Part shown: positions 1 through 8,797 of the stretch, in pieces | Numbering within the stretch: position 1 is the first letter of the stretch | How the letters are laid out: every line of letters begins with the position of its first letter | NCBI GenBank assembly: GCA_024280995.1 | Contig: JAMXLM010000036.1 | Span: forward strand, 1 to 64,000 | DNA length: 64,000 nucleotides | Direction: 5' to 3' | From: Candidatus Dormiibacterota bacterium | Lineage (GTDB): Bacteria; Chloroflexota; Dormibacteria; Dormibacterales; Dormibacteraceae | Made by a program: the position numbers and the translations under genes | The notes under the pieces: model-generated | Database searches by the model: none | What the model was told of the DNA's origin: nothing | Seen by the model: the letters and a program-made list of their open reading frames with translations, nothing else

Positions 1-434
1 TCGACGATCTCCTCGGCCGGTTGAAAGACGAAGAGGTATTTGCCGGCGACGTCTCGGACGCTTTCGATGAGCGTCCGGGCGGCGCCGATCATGATCGCCA
101 TGTGCGCGTCGTGCCCGCACGCGTGCATCCGGCCCTCGATCTGGGAATGGAAGTCGACGCCCGACTCTTCGAGGATGGGCAGCGCGTCGATGTCGGCGCG
201 CAGCATCACCGTCTTGCCTGGATGCCCCGTGTCGAGCAGCGCCACCGCTCCCGTCTCGGTGGGGCACGTCTCGAGGTCGAGACCCAGCTCGTGCAGCCGG
301 TCCGTCAGGTACCTGGAGGTCTCGCGCTCGCTGAAGCTGACCTCGGGGTACTTGTGAAAGTAGCGGCGGAGGTCGACGACGTCGTCGAGGATCGTCTTGC
401 TGGGTAGCGGGGTGCTCGCCGGCTCGTCACACAT
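1..434 (-). CDS. M20-family amidohydrolase/peptidase, N-terminal part
   Basis: The frame runs off the left edge, so only the first ~144 codons are present. They match the start of M20D amidohydrolases (hippurate hydrolase, N-acyl amino acid or IAA-amino acid hydrolase), which cleave an acyl group from an amino acid with two metal ions. Visible motifs are RRYFHKYPE (about 23-31), the Asp-Ile-Asp-Ala segment at 81-84, the metal-binding HACGHDAH at 104-111 and the FQPAEE segment near 137-142 holding the catalytic Glu. The ATG overlaps the stop of the upstream response regulator (ATGTGTGA), so the two are probably cotranslated. The substrate cannot be told from this fragment. Confidence 0.9.
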   Translation of the reverse strand, partial: MCDEPASTPLPSKTILDDVVDLRRYFHKYPEVSFSERETSRYLTDRLHELGLDLETCPTETGAVALLDTGHPGKTVMLRADIDALPILEESGVDFHSQIEGRMHACGHDAHMAIMIGAARTLIESVRDVAGKYLFVFQPAEEIV

Positions 435-1227
435 GAACCGCGACCAGGCTGTAGCCGCGCGCGGAGGCATGGACGAAGGTCGCCCCGAGCCCGGGCTCGA
501 GCTCGTCGAGGCGCCGGCGGAGGGTCAGCAGGGCGGAGTGCACTGTCGAGTGGGCGGCGTTGTTCCGGAACAAGCCGGCCTGGATCAGGTCGCGGGCGGT
601 GGCGGGCTTGGAACCCTGTGCAAGGAACAGGACGAGGGCGGTCTGTTGCTGGGTCAGGCGGGCCTCGTGCTCGCCGAGCTTGACGGTCCGTCTGGTCGGA
701 TCGAACTCGATGCGGCCGAAGCGATAGGACCCGGGGCGGCCGGTGCCGCGCTCGACCAGGCGTGCCGCCAGGTCGGAGTAGATGTGCGCCATGGGCACGT
801 TGCCCTTCACGAAGTAGGAGCTGGCCCCGAGCTCGTATGCCCGGCGGATCGAGGCCGAGTTGACCTGTGCGGCCGAGAGCACGATCACGGGAAGTCCCGG
901 GTGGTGCTGCCTGATCCAGGTCAGGAGCTCGAAGCCCGAATCTTCGCGCTCGTCGAGGACAAGGTCGAGCAACACGGCGGCCACGCGCTCGTGCTCGAGG
1001 ACGTCCTGTGCCTCGATGACGGTCGCGGCTACGGACGGCCGGTAACCGAGATCATGTAGGTCGATGCGGAGCTGCTGCAGCATCGCGGCCTCGTCCTCGA
1101 CGACCAGGACGGCCGAGCCAAGGACGTCCGCCGGCCGGTAGACCTCGAGCCCAGGAGGCAACGGGGGAAGGCGCACCTCGCGCTGCTTCGAATGGTTCCG
1201 CGGAGGGCTCAGAGTTTGATTTTCCAA
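427..1227 (-). CDS. Response regulator with OmpR-like winged-helix domain
   Basis: 266 residues. An N-terminal receiver domain (about 38-155) has acidic pocket E44/D45, phosphoacceptor D88, Ser118 and Lys141. A C-terminal winged helix (about 165-262) resembles the OmpR/PhoB DNA-binding domain, so it is a transcriptional regulator switched by phosphotransfer. No kinase is directly attached. A very large sensor kinase and a lone receiver lie 0.8-4.8 kb away and are the likely partners by position. The start is a TTG; the first 35 residues are basic and Pro-rich and may be partly untranslated. Its 3' end overlaps the amidohydrolase start, so it probably heads that operon. It is divergent from the small membrane protein at 1349. 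Confidence 0.9.
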   Translation of the reverse strand: MENQTLSPPRNHSKQREVRLPPLPPGLEVYRPADVLGSAVLVVEDEAAMLQQLRIDLHDLGYRPSVAATVIEAQDVLEHERVAAVLLDLVLDEREDSGFELLTWIRQHHPGLPVIVLSAAQVNSASIRRAYELGASSYFVKGNVPMAHIYSDLAARLVERGTGRPGSYRFGRIEFDPTRRTVKLGEHEARLTQQQTALVLFLAQGSKPATARDLIQAGLFRNNAAHSTVHSALLTLRRRLDELEPGLGATFVHASARGYSLVAVHV

Positions 1228-1265
1228 GGTCTGTACTTCACCATTATTAACGATTATTGACTACG

Positions 1266-1279
1266 CTTGAATGCTCAAG
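1266..1279. promoter_or_regulatory. Inverted repeat in divergent promoter region
   Basis: CTTGA-ATGC-TCAAG is a perfect 5-base inverted repeat with a 4-base spacer. It lies in an AT-richer intergenic stretch (1228-1348) between the minus-strand response regulator and the plus-strand small peptide gene. The position suits an operator for a dimeric regulator such as the adjacent OmpR-like protein, but no second copy is seen and the arms are short. Confidence 0.3.
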
Positions 1280-1348
1280 TACGACCGGGCTCCCGCATAC
1301 TTTCCACCGGACCTGGCGCAATTGGAAAAACAAAGGGGTAAATTGGGG

Positions 1349-1495
1349 ATGACGTGGAGACTTAAGGTCCAAGGTGTGGTGATCGTAGTTCTCGTTCTCG
1401 TGTCGTTGGCGCTTTCGATGGGCGCCGCGTGGATCGACGCGAGCTCGACCGCTTCGACGATCTCCAGCGACCTGACGACCACTTCCGACTGGTAG
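1349..1495 (+). CDS. Small membrane-anchored or secreted peptide (48 aa)
   Basis: 48 residues from ATG 1349, chosen because AAAGGGG sits ten bases upstream; a longer version from ATG 1271 (74 aa) is possible. A short basic N-terminus (MTWRLK) is followed by a hydrophobic helix at about 8-24, then SMGAAW, which could be cut by signal peptidase to release a tail of about 21 residues rich in Ser, Thr and Asp. It could equally be a single-pass membrane protein. I do not recognise the family. It lies between two response regulators and diverges from one of them, which makes a regulatory or signalling role plausible but unproven. Confidence 0.5.
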   Translation: MTWRLKVQGVVIVVLVLVSLALSMGAAWIDASSTASTISSDLTTTSDW

Positions 1496-1521
1496 CCGGG
1501 CGCGCGTAGCGCGCCAGAAGC

Positions 1522-1956
1522 TCAAGAGCCTGAATTCCGGCGCTCTCGCGAGCGCCGGATTGCAACCGGCAGCAAGGCATACAGGTCTGCCCGGTCGACG
1601 GCTTTGCTCATGTATCCGACGACGTCCGGGTCGTCGGTGCCCGAGGGAAAGACCGGGTACGCGGTGTAGAAGATCACCGGCACCTTCTGCCCACGTGTCC
1701 GCAGCTCGTTCAGCAGCCCCCAGCCGTCCATCGGCTCGGGGAGCATGAGGTCGATGATGGCCACCTCCGGTCTATCGGCCGCCGCCCGGAGCAACGCCTG
1801 GTCGGCGTCCTCCGCGATCGACACTTTGTAGCCAAGCATCTTCAAGTCGGTTTCAAGGATCACGCGCCAGGCGCGTTCGTCATCCACGACCAGGACGGTG
1901 GACCCCCGAAGCTCCTCGGGAGTGGGCGCGATCGGCTTTGGCGGTGTAAACGGCAT
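1522..1956 (-). CDS. Stand-alone receiver domain protein
   Basis: 144 residues from ATG 1956 (an upstream in-frame start at 2040 would run into the kinase gene on the other strand). It is a single CheY-like receiver after a short Pro-rich lead: D25/D26 acidic pocket, phosphoacceptor D69, Thr98 and Lys118. There is no output domain, so it probably acts as a phosphate shuttle or sink, or binds a partner protein. It diverges from the six-GAF kinase with about 28 bases between starts, so the two are likely partners. Confidence 0.85.
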   Translation of the reverse strand: MPFTPPKPIAPTPEELRGSTVLVVDDERAWRVILETDLKMLGYKVSIAEDADQALLRAAADRPEVAIIDLMLPEPMDGWGLLNELRTRGQKVPVIFYTAYPVFPSGTDDPDVVGYMSKAVDRADLYALLPVAIRRSRERRNSGS

Positions 1957-1971
1957 CGCGCTCTGGCGCAG

Positions 1972-1977
1972 TATATC
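1972..1977 (+). promoter_or_regulatory. Putative -10 box of sensor kinase gene
   Basis: TATATC ends seven bases before the proposed ATG at 1985. There is no Shine-Dalgarno. This is the spacing expected of a leaderless transcript and recurs at other unit heads in the window. Confidence 0.4.
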
Positions 1978-1984
1978 CGTGGCA

Positions 1985-4900
1985 ATGGCGACTTCCGCGC
2001 GCCGTGACTCAGTCCGGCACCGAACCCCAGCCGTGATCAAGCGCGCCGTCGGGAGCCCGCCTCAGCCGCCGAGAACCCGAGGTTCCGGCCCCGCGGCGGG
2101 CCCTTCGGTGAACGCCCTGATCCATGAGCTCGGCACCTGCGTCACCGAGGCCGACCTCCTTCAGGTCCTCTACCGCGGCCTCCAGCGGAAGTTCGGCTAC
2201 CACGCGATCAACCTCCAGGTCCTGGAGCGCGAAGGCTGGTACCACTCGCTGCCGCTCGACCGCGGCGTGCTTCAGGAGATGACCCGAAAGCCGGTCCTCG
2301 AGTCGAACTTCGCGCAGCAGTTCGCCCACCCGAAGACCACGGTCATCAACGTCGAGTCGCCCGAGCGACTCACCTTTGGCAAAGGCCCGGGCGGCGGAAT
2401 CAGGCTTGCCATCTGGGTGCCCGTCTCGCACCAGGGCGTGCTGATCGGCAGCGTCATCTATCAGTCCCAACGGAAGCGCAAGGTGCCCGAGAACGAGATC
2501 GACTACCTCGAGGACGTCCACCGGAGGCTCGGGGTCCTCCTGGCCAACGCCTCCCTCAACGAGCTGACCCGCAACCAGGCGCGCCGCCTCCAGGCTCTGA
2601 ACGACATCGCCCGCGCGATGTCGTCCACACTGGACGAGGGCACCGTGCTGAGCGGCCTGTACGCCACGCTCCGCGAGCTCCTCCCGGTCGACTCGCTCGA
2701 GATGATCGCGCTCCAGGCCGCCGGCGACCGAGCCCGCCACGTTCACGTCGAGGGCGAAGGTGAGCTGTCGTCGCGCTGGATCACGAGCCGCTCGTCGATG
2801 TTCACCACGGCGCGCAACGTCGTCGCCGGGGGCAAGGCGGTGCTCACCCACGAACCCCACTCCTCGCTCTGGGTGCCGCTGAAGGAGGGCGGCGTGGCCA
2901 GGGGCGCCCTGGCCATCAAAGCCTCGGTCCCGTACGCGTACGAAGACTCGACGGCCGGCTTCCTCGAGCTGGTCTCCGACGAGGTGGGCCTCGCCGTCCG
3001 CAACGCGCGCAGCTACGAGGCGATCGAGGACCAACGGCGGCGACTGGAGGTGGTCAACGCCGTAGGTCGCCGGCTTGCCTCCAGCCTCGACCGCTGGTCG
3101 ATCATGCGCACCCTGCGAGAGGAGCTGGCGTCGACACTGAACTTCGACGGCTTCATCCTCGCCACGATCACGCAGACGCCGGAGGGCCCTGTCGCCGAGG
3201 GCTACCAGTACGTAGGAGGCGTCGAGGAGGTCGTGCCTCCCGTTGCGCTCGCCATCACCGGCCCGTCGCGCGAGGCATACGAGACCGGCAAGCCCGTGCT
3301 CGTTCGCGACTCGCCCTGGGCACGCACCTTCGAAGGCAAGGAGCTCGAGCGCGAGGTCTGGACGGTCGGGCAGGGCGCCGCCGTCTTCGTGTCAGGGCCG
3401 CCTTCGGACCGCCGGCGCGTGTCGCGCTCTTTTGTCTGGGTGCCGGTCCTGAGCGGCGACCGGATCACGGCCATGCTGTCTCTCCAGTCGTACAGCGAGG
3501 GCGCGTTCGGAGACTGGCACGTCGAGCTGCTGCAGGACGTGGCCGCTCACGTCAACCTCGCGCTCGCGAACGCGGAACACTTCGCCCAGGCTCAGACGGA
3601 GCGAGCGCGCCTCGAGGCCCTGCACCTCCTGGAGATGGGCGTGGCCGGGGCGTCCGACGAGCGTCAGCTGGCCGAAGCGGTCTTCTCGGTCGCCGGTGAG
3701 TACCTGGATTCGACTCAGATGGTCCTGGCTTACGTCGACGTCGCGGGCCTGGTCTCGGGTTTTACCGGCGAACGCGGCCAGCCGCCGAGCGCCGTTGGCC
3801 CGGTCCCGATCGAGAACGCTCCGTTCTTCCGCCGGATGATCGAGAGCGGGGCAACCGTCATCGACCCCATCGTCCTCGAGGAAGCCGACGAGCAGGGGCC
3901 GATCGGCAGCTACATCTCCGACCGATCGCCCAGCCACGCGGTGTGGGCGCCGGTCGTCCAGGACGACCGCGTCGTCGCCGGCGTGATCGCGATGCGGAAC
4001 GACGGCGGACGGTTCCAGCCGACCCACGTCAAGCTGCTCGAGACCGCCATGGCGGTCGTCGGCATCGCGCTGCGGACCATGCGCCTGCACCACGCCAACG
4101 AGCTGGCGCTGGCGCAGTCGGTGCGCATCCAGGAGCTCGCCGCTCTCGCCGGTCACGAGCTGATGAGCGTGGTCGCGAACATCGCAGACCAGGCGCGGAC
4201 GATGCTCGAGTGCGCGGGCGCGGTGTGCTGGGCCTTCGACACCGAGGGTCGCGTGACTGCCACCCGCGGCAGCGGCGATGCGGCGGCCGAGGACGTCCTC
4301 GCGTGGGCAGGCCTGAACTCCGACGATCGGTCGGCTCCGGCCGGGATCGTCAGCGGCACCGCGCACGACTACGCGTGGAACCTGGTGCCGCTGTGGTACG
4401 GCGACCGCCTGGTCGGCGCGATCGGCGCGGTCCACGCTTCGACGCTCGTCGCCGAGCCCAGCGCCGCGGCACTGGACTTCGCCCGCCATGCGGCGGTCGC
4501 CATCGAGAACGCCCGCCTCGTGGCCGAGACCCGCGGCCGCATCCGCACCCTGGAGGCGGTCGCCGCGTTCGCCGAGCTGACGCCGACGGAGCCCGACCGC
4601 GCCCGCTCCGAGATGGCGCGACTGGTCAGCCGTGCCCTGGCCGGCTCGCAGGGCGAGCTGTGGCTGCTCGAGGACGGCGAGCTCGTGCGGCGGTCGGACA
4701 ACGGCGACCTGACGCCGCGGGTCCCGGTCTCCGACAGCGCCCAGCTGCTGCGCGCGCTGGTCTCGTCAGGCGGCCGGCGACTGCGCGCCCTGCTCGATTT
4801 GCTCGGCGCCCCACCGGACGCTTTCGCGATCCCGATCCAGGTCGAAGGCCGGCTCGCGGGTCTGCTCGTCGCGCGCATCACCGCCGGCGGGGCGGAGACT

Positions 4901-5998
4901 CGCAGGCTCGCGGCCGTGCTCGGCGGCCAGGCGGCGGTTCTCCTGGGTCAGCTCGAGCTGGTCGACGCCCTCGACCGCGAGCGCCGGATGATGAACGCCA
5001 TCCTCCGCCACTCGCCGGTGGGCGTGATGCTCGAGGATGCCGCGGGTCGGATCGTCTACGCCAACCCCGAGATCGAGTCCATCTACAGCCTCCAGGCATC
5101 GGAGATGCCGGGGCGCAGGCCGGACGAGATCTATACGGCCGCGGGCGCCGTGCAGGCGGACGAGCCCGACGCCGACGGCACCCTGGAGCTGCGCATGAGG
5201 GACCCCGACCGCACCGTGCACGTCCGCCGGGTGGTCATCCCGGGTCTCGAGGGCGAGCCCGCAGGTGTGCTGACCCTCCACGAGGACGTCACGGTCCAGC
5301 GGCAGGCCCTCGAGGCGAAGGACCTGATGCTGCGGGCGATCGGGCACGAGGTGCGAAGCCCCGCCGCGGCGATGAAGAACACGCTCGCCGGCATCATGCA
5401 GTGGGATGAGACGATCGACTCGACCGGAAGGCGGACGCTGCTTCAGGAGGCGTACGAGTCCTCGGACCGGCTGCTGAGCCTGGTCGAGAGCCAGCTGATC
5501 ATCGCCAAGCTCGAGACCCGGCACTTCGAGCCGACGCCGGAGCCGCTCGACCTCGCGTCCGCGCTGACCGGGGTGCTGGCGGTGCTCCACCATCGCTACG
5601 CCGAGCGCACGAACGCAGTCCAGGTCAACCTGCCCGACACTCTGCCGGCCGCATTCTGCGAGCCCGTTCACCTGGCGCAGGTCCTGACCAACCTGATCGG
5701 CAACGCTCTCGAGTACACGACCGGCTCGGTCCAGGTCGAAGCTCGCCAGGTCCAGCGCGGCTGGCTCGAGGTGACCATCGCCGACAACGGCCAGGGCCTT
5801 CCCGCCGCCACCCTCGAGACGGTATTCGAGAAGACCGGCCCGGCGGGCCGCAGCAGGTCGCAGGGCGGCCTCGGGCTCGGCCTGTATCTGTGCCGGCTCG
5901 TGGTCGAACGCTCGTTCGGTGGGCGGATCTGGGTCGCGGCCAGCGACCGGCGAGGCACCACCTTCCGCTTCACCGTGCCCGCACGGATTCGCACCTAG
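1985..5998 (+). CDS. Giant multi-GAF/PAS sensor histidine kinase
   Basis: About 1337 residues from ATG 1985; GTG 2033 is an alternative. There are no membrane segments, so it is a cytosolic sensor. Six GAF-like modules can be traced from repeated helix-sheet patterns (about 45-190, 200-345, 353-535, 541-702, 710-852, 855-995), then a PAS domain (about 1000-1112), HisKA with phospho-accepting His1121 in IGHEVRSP, and an HATPase_c domain (about 1215-1335) with an N box (GNALEY), G1 (DNGQG) and G2 (GGLGLGLY). The GAF modules should bind small ligands or chromophores; which ones cannot be told. No receiver is fused, but a lone receiver diverges from it. A kinase-like gene follows 17 bases downstream. 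Confidence 0.92.
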   Translation: MATSARRDSVRHRTPAVIKRAVGSPPQPPRTRGSGPAAGPSVNALIHELGTCVTEADLLQVLYRGLQRKFGYHAINLQVLEREGWYHSLPLDRGVLQEMTRKPVLESNFAQQFAHPKTTVINVESPERLTFGKGPGGGIRLAIWVPVSHQGVLIGSVIYQSQRKRKVPENEIDYLEDVHRRLGVLLANASLNELTRNQARRLQALNDIARAMSSTLDEGTVLSGLYATLRELLPVDSLEMIALQAAGDRARHVHVEGEGELSSRWITSRSSMFTTARNVVAGGKAVLTHEPHSSLWVPLKEGGVARGALAIKASVPYAYEDSTAGFLELVSDEVGLAVRNARSYEAIEDQRRRLEVVNAVGRRLASSLDRWSIMRTLREELASTLNFDGFILATITQTPEGPVAEGYQYVGGVEEVVPPVALAITGPSREAYETGKPVLVRDSPWARTFEGKELEREVWTVGQGAAVFVSGPPSDRRRVSRSFVWVPVLSGDRITAMLSLQSYSEGAFGDWHVELLQDVAAHVNLALANAEHFAQAQTERARLEALHLLEMGVAGASDERQLAEAVFSVAGEYLDSTQMVLAYVDVAGLVSGFTGERGQPPSAVGPVPIENAPFFRRMIESGATVIDPIVLEEADEQGPIGSYISDRSPSHAVWAPVVQDDRVVAGVIAMRNDGGRFQPTHVKLLETAMAVVGIALRTMRLHHANELALAQSVRIQELAALAGHELMSVVANIADQARTMLECAGAVCWAFDTEGRVTATRGSGDAAAEDVLAWAGLNSDDRSAPAGIVSGTAHDYAWNLVPLWYGDRLVGAIGAVHASTLVAEPSAAALDFARHAAVAIENARLVAETRGRIRTLEAVAAFAELTPTEPDRARSEMARLVSRALAGSQGELWLLEDGELVRRSDNGDLTPRVPVSDSAQLLRALVSSGGRRLRALLDLLGAPPDAFAIPIQVEGRLAGLLVARITAGGAETRRLAAVLGGQAAVLLGQLELVDALDRERRMMNAILRHSPVGVMLEDAAGRIVYANPEIESIYSLQASEMPGRRPDEIYTAAGAVQADEPDADGTLELRMRDPDRTVHVRRVVIPGLEGEPAGVLTLHEDVTVQRQALEAKDLMLRAIGHEVRSPAAAMKNTLAGIMQWDETIDSTGRRTLLQEAYESSDRLLSLVESQLIIAKLETRHFEPTPEPLDLASALTGVLAVLHHRYAERTNAVQVNLPDTLPAAFCEPVHLAQVLTNLIGNALEYTTGSVQVEARQVQRGWLEVTIADNGQGLPAATLETVFEKTGPAGRSRSQGGLGLGLYLCRLVVERSFGGRIWVAASDRRGTTFRFTVPARIRT

Positions 5999-6015
5999 AA
6001 GACGTTATTCACTCT

Positions 6016-6768
6016 ATGAACGGCCCCGTCGCGCCGATGTGGGTCCGTGTCGGCGGCGGCCTCGAGTCGATCCCCGATCGCGAGCGCCGCGGTCCTGCCG
6101 ACACTGAGTTCCCACCGCCCGGCGGTCCCTGGGAGGCGCTGATGCTCAACGGCCGGCTCGTCGGCTGGGCGGAGCACGGCGGGCTGCGCACCGCGCGCCA
6201 GAGCGCCGAGCTTGGGCAGCGCCTGGTGAACGAGCAGCGCGAGTACCTGCTCGGACGGCTCGGGCACAAGCTCCGGTCGTCGGTGCTGGCCCTTCAGGAG
6301 TCGGCCCGCCAGGCCGCGTTCGGCCGGCCAGAGCTCCTGGAAGGTCTGTTCGAGCAGGCCCAGGAGGTCGGGCGCCGGGCGGCGGGCCTGGAGGCGGCGG
6401 CAGTCGAGCCCAAGGACAGCGCGCGCGGCGTCGTGCTGGGCGCCGTCCTCAACCTCGCCATTCCGGCCGCGGCAAGCACGGTTCCGGCGGACGCGGTGGT
6501 CCTGGGCTCGGAACCGCTGATGGTCGAGGCATTCACCCGCATGCGGGAGTGGCTGATGGCCGACTCCTTGAGCGTCTCAGCGGAGCCGATGGGCGGGTGG
6601 TGGAAGATCAGCGTGACCTCATCGGGCGAGCGGAGGCCGCTCGCGGTGCCCGAGCTGGGCGAGCCTCTGGTCAGGCTCATCGTCGACACGCAGCTCGACG
6701 GGTGGCTCGACGCAAGCCGGCCCGACGGAGCGGACGTGTACCTCCCCGCGTACCATCTCTCCCGCTAG
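6016..6768 (+). CDS. Kinase-like protein with HisKA-type helix, no clear ATPase domain
   Basis: 250 residues from ATG 6016, just after the sensor kinase. The segment at about 76-95 (EYLLGRLGHKLRSSVLALQE) looks like a HisKA dimerisation helix with an H-box (HKLRSS). The rest lacks recognisable N, G1 and G2 boxes, so it probably cannot bind ATP in the usual way. It may be a dimerisation or phosphotransfer partner for the upstream kinase, or a decayed kinase kept for binding. The family is not recognised. Confidence 0.65.
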   Translation: MNGPVAPMWVRVGGGLESIPDRERRGPADTEFPPPGGPWEALMLNGRLVGWAEHGGLRTARQSAELGQRLVNEQREYLLGRLGHKLRSSVLALQESARQAAFGRPELLEGLFEQAQEVGRRAAGLEAAAVEPKDSARGVVLGAVLNLAIPAAASTVPADAVVLGSEPLMVEAFTRMREWLMADSLSVSAEPMGGWWKISVTSSGERRPLAVPELGEPLVRLIVDTQLDGWLDASRPDGADVYLPAYHLSR

Positions 6769-6794
6769 TTGGCTGAGGGCCCCGGCCGCGGATC

Positions 6795-6905
6795 GTCGAC
6801 GGAACTTCGGCGCCCATGCGGCAGATCTGCGTCGTTGAGCCCTCCGCTGCTCGCGCGCGCATCAACGGATGCTGCTCGCTCCGCTGCTCGGCCGCGCCTA
6901 GCATC
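6795..6905 (+). repeat. Intergenic repeat, copy D (diverged)
   Basis: This lies in the 179-base gap before the metallo-hydrolase. It contains the hairpin GCATC-AACG-GATGC at 6859-6872, which corresponds to the core hairpin of the better conserved copies near 20.8, 51.8 and 57.5 kb (same loop, a base pair exchanged). The flanks match only weakly, so membership is tentative. Confidence 0.4.
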
Positions 6906-6947
6906 TCAGCCACCTGTGCACCGAATCTCTCGCCGACGCCCGCGACC

Positions 6948-7715
6948 GTGGCCCTAGTCACAAGGGTCGTCGCGCCCAACCCGGGGCCCTACACAGGCCC
7001 GGGGACCAACACCTGGATCGTCGAGGCCGGGCCGGTCGTCGTGGTGATCGATCCCGGGCCTGACGATGATGCCCACCTTGCCGCGCTGAACGAGCGTCTT
7101 GCGGGCAAGACCGTCGGTGTCGTCCTCGTCACGCACTCACATCCCGACCACCTACCGCTGGCGGAGCGTTTCGCCTCGCCGCATCACGCCTCGGTGCGGC
7201 GGTATCCGGAGCTCCGCGACGGCGACCTGGTTCGAGCCGGCAACCTCAACCTGGTCGCGCTTTACACGCCCGGTCACAGCGCAGACCACCTCTGCTTCGC
7301 CATCCCCGACGACGGAGCGGTGTTCACCGGAGACCTGGTCCTCGGCAAGGGGAGCTCGATGGTCACCTATCCCGAGGGCGACGTCGCGGCTTACCTGCGC
7401 TCGCTCGAGCGGCTCGCGGCGCTCGAGCCGCGGATCCTTTTCCCAGGCCACTGGGACCCGGTCACCGACGCGGTCGCGAAGATCGACGAGTACCGCGAGC
7501 ATCGCCTGGAGCGCGAGGCGCAGATCCTCGCGGAGGTTCGGCGCGGTCCAGGCACGTCGGCCGAGCTGACCCGCCGGGTATATAGCGACCTCGACGAAAA
7601 GCTGCTCGTCGCCGCGGAGATGACACTGCGCGCGCACCTGAGAAAGCTGGTCGAGGACGGTGCGGTCCGGGAGTCGGGGGAGGCATACGAGGCCGTCGGT
7701 AAATTAGGCGCGTGA
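6948..7715 (+). CDS. Metallo-beta-lactamase-fold hydrolase (LACTB2-like)
   Basis: 255 residues from GTG 6948. It has the zinc-binding motif THSHPDH (62-68), further ligands in PGHSADH, FTGDLVL and FPGHWDP, and a C-terminal winged-helix-like extension (about 195-250). This architecture is typical of the LACTB2/glyoxalase II-like hydrolases; the substrate (nucleic acid or thioester) is unknown. A TAGCAT box at 6899-6904 is a possible -10. The stop overlaps the GTG start of rlmN, so the two are cotranscribed. Confidence 0.85.
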   Translation: MALVTRVVAPNPGPYTGPGTNTWIVEAGPVVVVIDPGPDDDAHLAALNERLAGKTVGVVLVTHSHPDHLPLAERFASPHHASVRRYPELRDGDLVRAGNLNLVALYTPGHSADHLCFAIPDDGAVFTGDLVLGKGSSMVTYPEGDVAAYLRSLERLAALEPRILFPGHWDPVTDAVAKIDEYREHRLEREAQILAEVRRGPGTSAELTRRVYSDLDEKLLVAAEMTLRAHLRKLVEDGAVRESGEAYEAVGKLGA

Positions 7716-8761
7716 CCCCGATCCTCTCCGTGCCGGCGGCGGAGCTCGAGCAGTGGCTGAGCGAGCATGGCGAGCAGGCGTACCGGCGCAAGCAGATCTG
7801 GTCCTGGCTCGCGAAAGGCGCCATGGACTTCGGCGCCATGAAGGATCTGCCCCGCGCGCTGCGTGAGTCGCTCTCCGCCGACTTCTCCGTCACGTCGCTG
7901 AAGGCCATCGCTACGTCTCAGGCGGACCGCGCCCTGACCACCAAGACGCTGTACGAGCTGGATGGCGGGCACTCGGTCGAGGCGGTGGTGATGCGCTACG
8001 CGGAACGCACGACGCTGTGCATCTCGTCGCAGGCCGGCTGCCCGATCGGCTGTCCTTTCTGCGCCACCGGCAAGTTTCCCTTCGGCCGCAACCTCAAGGC
8101 GCACGAGATAGTCGAGCAGGCGCTCGACGCGGCACGCGTCCTCGACTCCGAAGGACGGCGCCTCTCTCACGTCGTGTTCATGGGCATGGGCGAGCCGATG
8201 GCGAACTACGAAGCCGTCGTCGAGTCGGTGCGCCGGCTGGCGGACGCTGAGCTGTTGGGCATCAGCCCCCGACGCATCGTGGTTTCGACCAGCGGGCTGA
8301 TCCCGCGCATTGCGCGGTTGGGCGACGAGAAGCTCCCGGTCACGCTCGCGATCTCCCTTCATGCCGCACGCGACGAGCTGCGCGACGTCCTGGTGCCGAT
8401 CAACCGCAAGTACCCGGTCCACGACCTCGTCGACGCCGCCCAGGCGTACGGGCAGCGCACCGGCCGGCGCGTGAGCTATGAGTGGGTGATGCTCGCGGGG
8501 GTCAACGACTCCCAGCGCGACGCGACCGAGCTGGGCTCCCTGCTTCGCGGCAAGCTCGCTCACGTCAACCTGATCCCCTTCAACCCGGTCGACGACACAC
8601 CTTTTCACGCCCCGGACCGCGCGGCGATCAAGTCGTTCAGGGAAATGGTCCAGGCGCAGGGTTTGAACGTCACCGTGCGGGATACGCGCGGCCGCGAGGC
8701 AGACGCCGCGTGCGGCCAGCTGCACGAGCGAGTCATGCGTAACAAGCTCGTCACGGTCTAG
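7712..8761 (+). CDS. rlmN: 23S rRNA/tRNA adenine C2-methyltransferase RlmN
   Basis: 349 residues, normal for the family. This radical SAM enzyme methylates C2 of A2503 in 23S rRNA and A37 in some tRNAs. Cys110, Cys114 and Cys117 (CPIGCPFC) bind the 4Fe-4S cluster. GMGEPMANY, SLHA and the C-terminal Cys in ADAACGQL, which forms the protein-RNA intermediate, are all present. GTG start inside the stop of the hydrolase (GTGA overlap). Confidence 0.97.
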   Translation: MTPILSVPAAELEQWLSEHGEQAYRRKQIWSWLAKGAMDFGAMKDLPRALRESLSADFSVTSLKAIATSQADRALTTKTLYELDGGHSVEAVVMRYAERTTLCISSQAGCPIGCPFCATGKFPFGRNLKAHEIVEQALDAARVLDSEGRRLSHVVFMGMGEPMANYEAVVESVRRLADAELLGISPRRIVVSTSGLIPRIARLGDEKLPVTLAISLHAARDELRDVLVPINRKYPVHDLVDAAQAYGQRTGRRVSYEWVMLAGVNDSQRDATELGSLLRGKLAHVNLIPFNPVDDTPFHAPDRAAIKSFREMVQAQGLNVTVRDTRGREADAACGQLHERVMRNKLVTV

Positions 8762-8797
8762 AACATGCTCTTCGCCGACGGTGAATCGTTGTCTCCG

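Noticed and set aside
1208..1222. CTCAGAGTTTGATT resembles the start of 16S rRNA
   Set aside because: Only about ten bases match and it lies within the 5' end of the response regulator gene on the other strand; no rRNA sequence follows.
2009..5671. Long open frames antisense to the giant kinase
   Set aside because: Typical GC-rich shadow frames: low-complexity Arg/Ala/Asp composition, no recognisable domain, while the sense frame has full kinase motifs.
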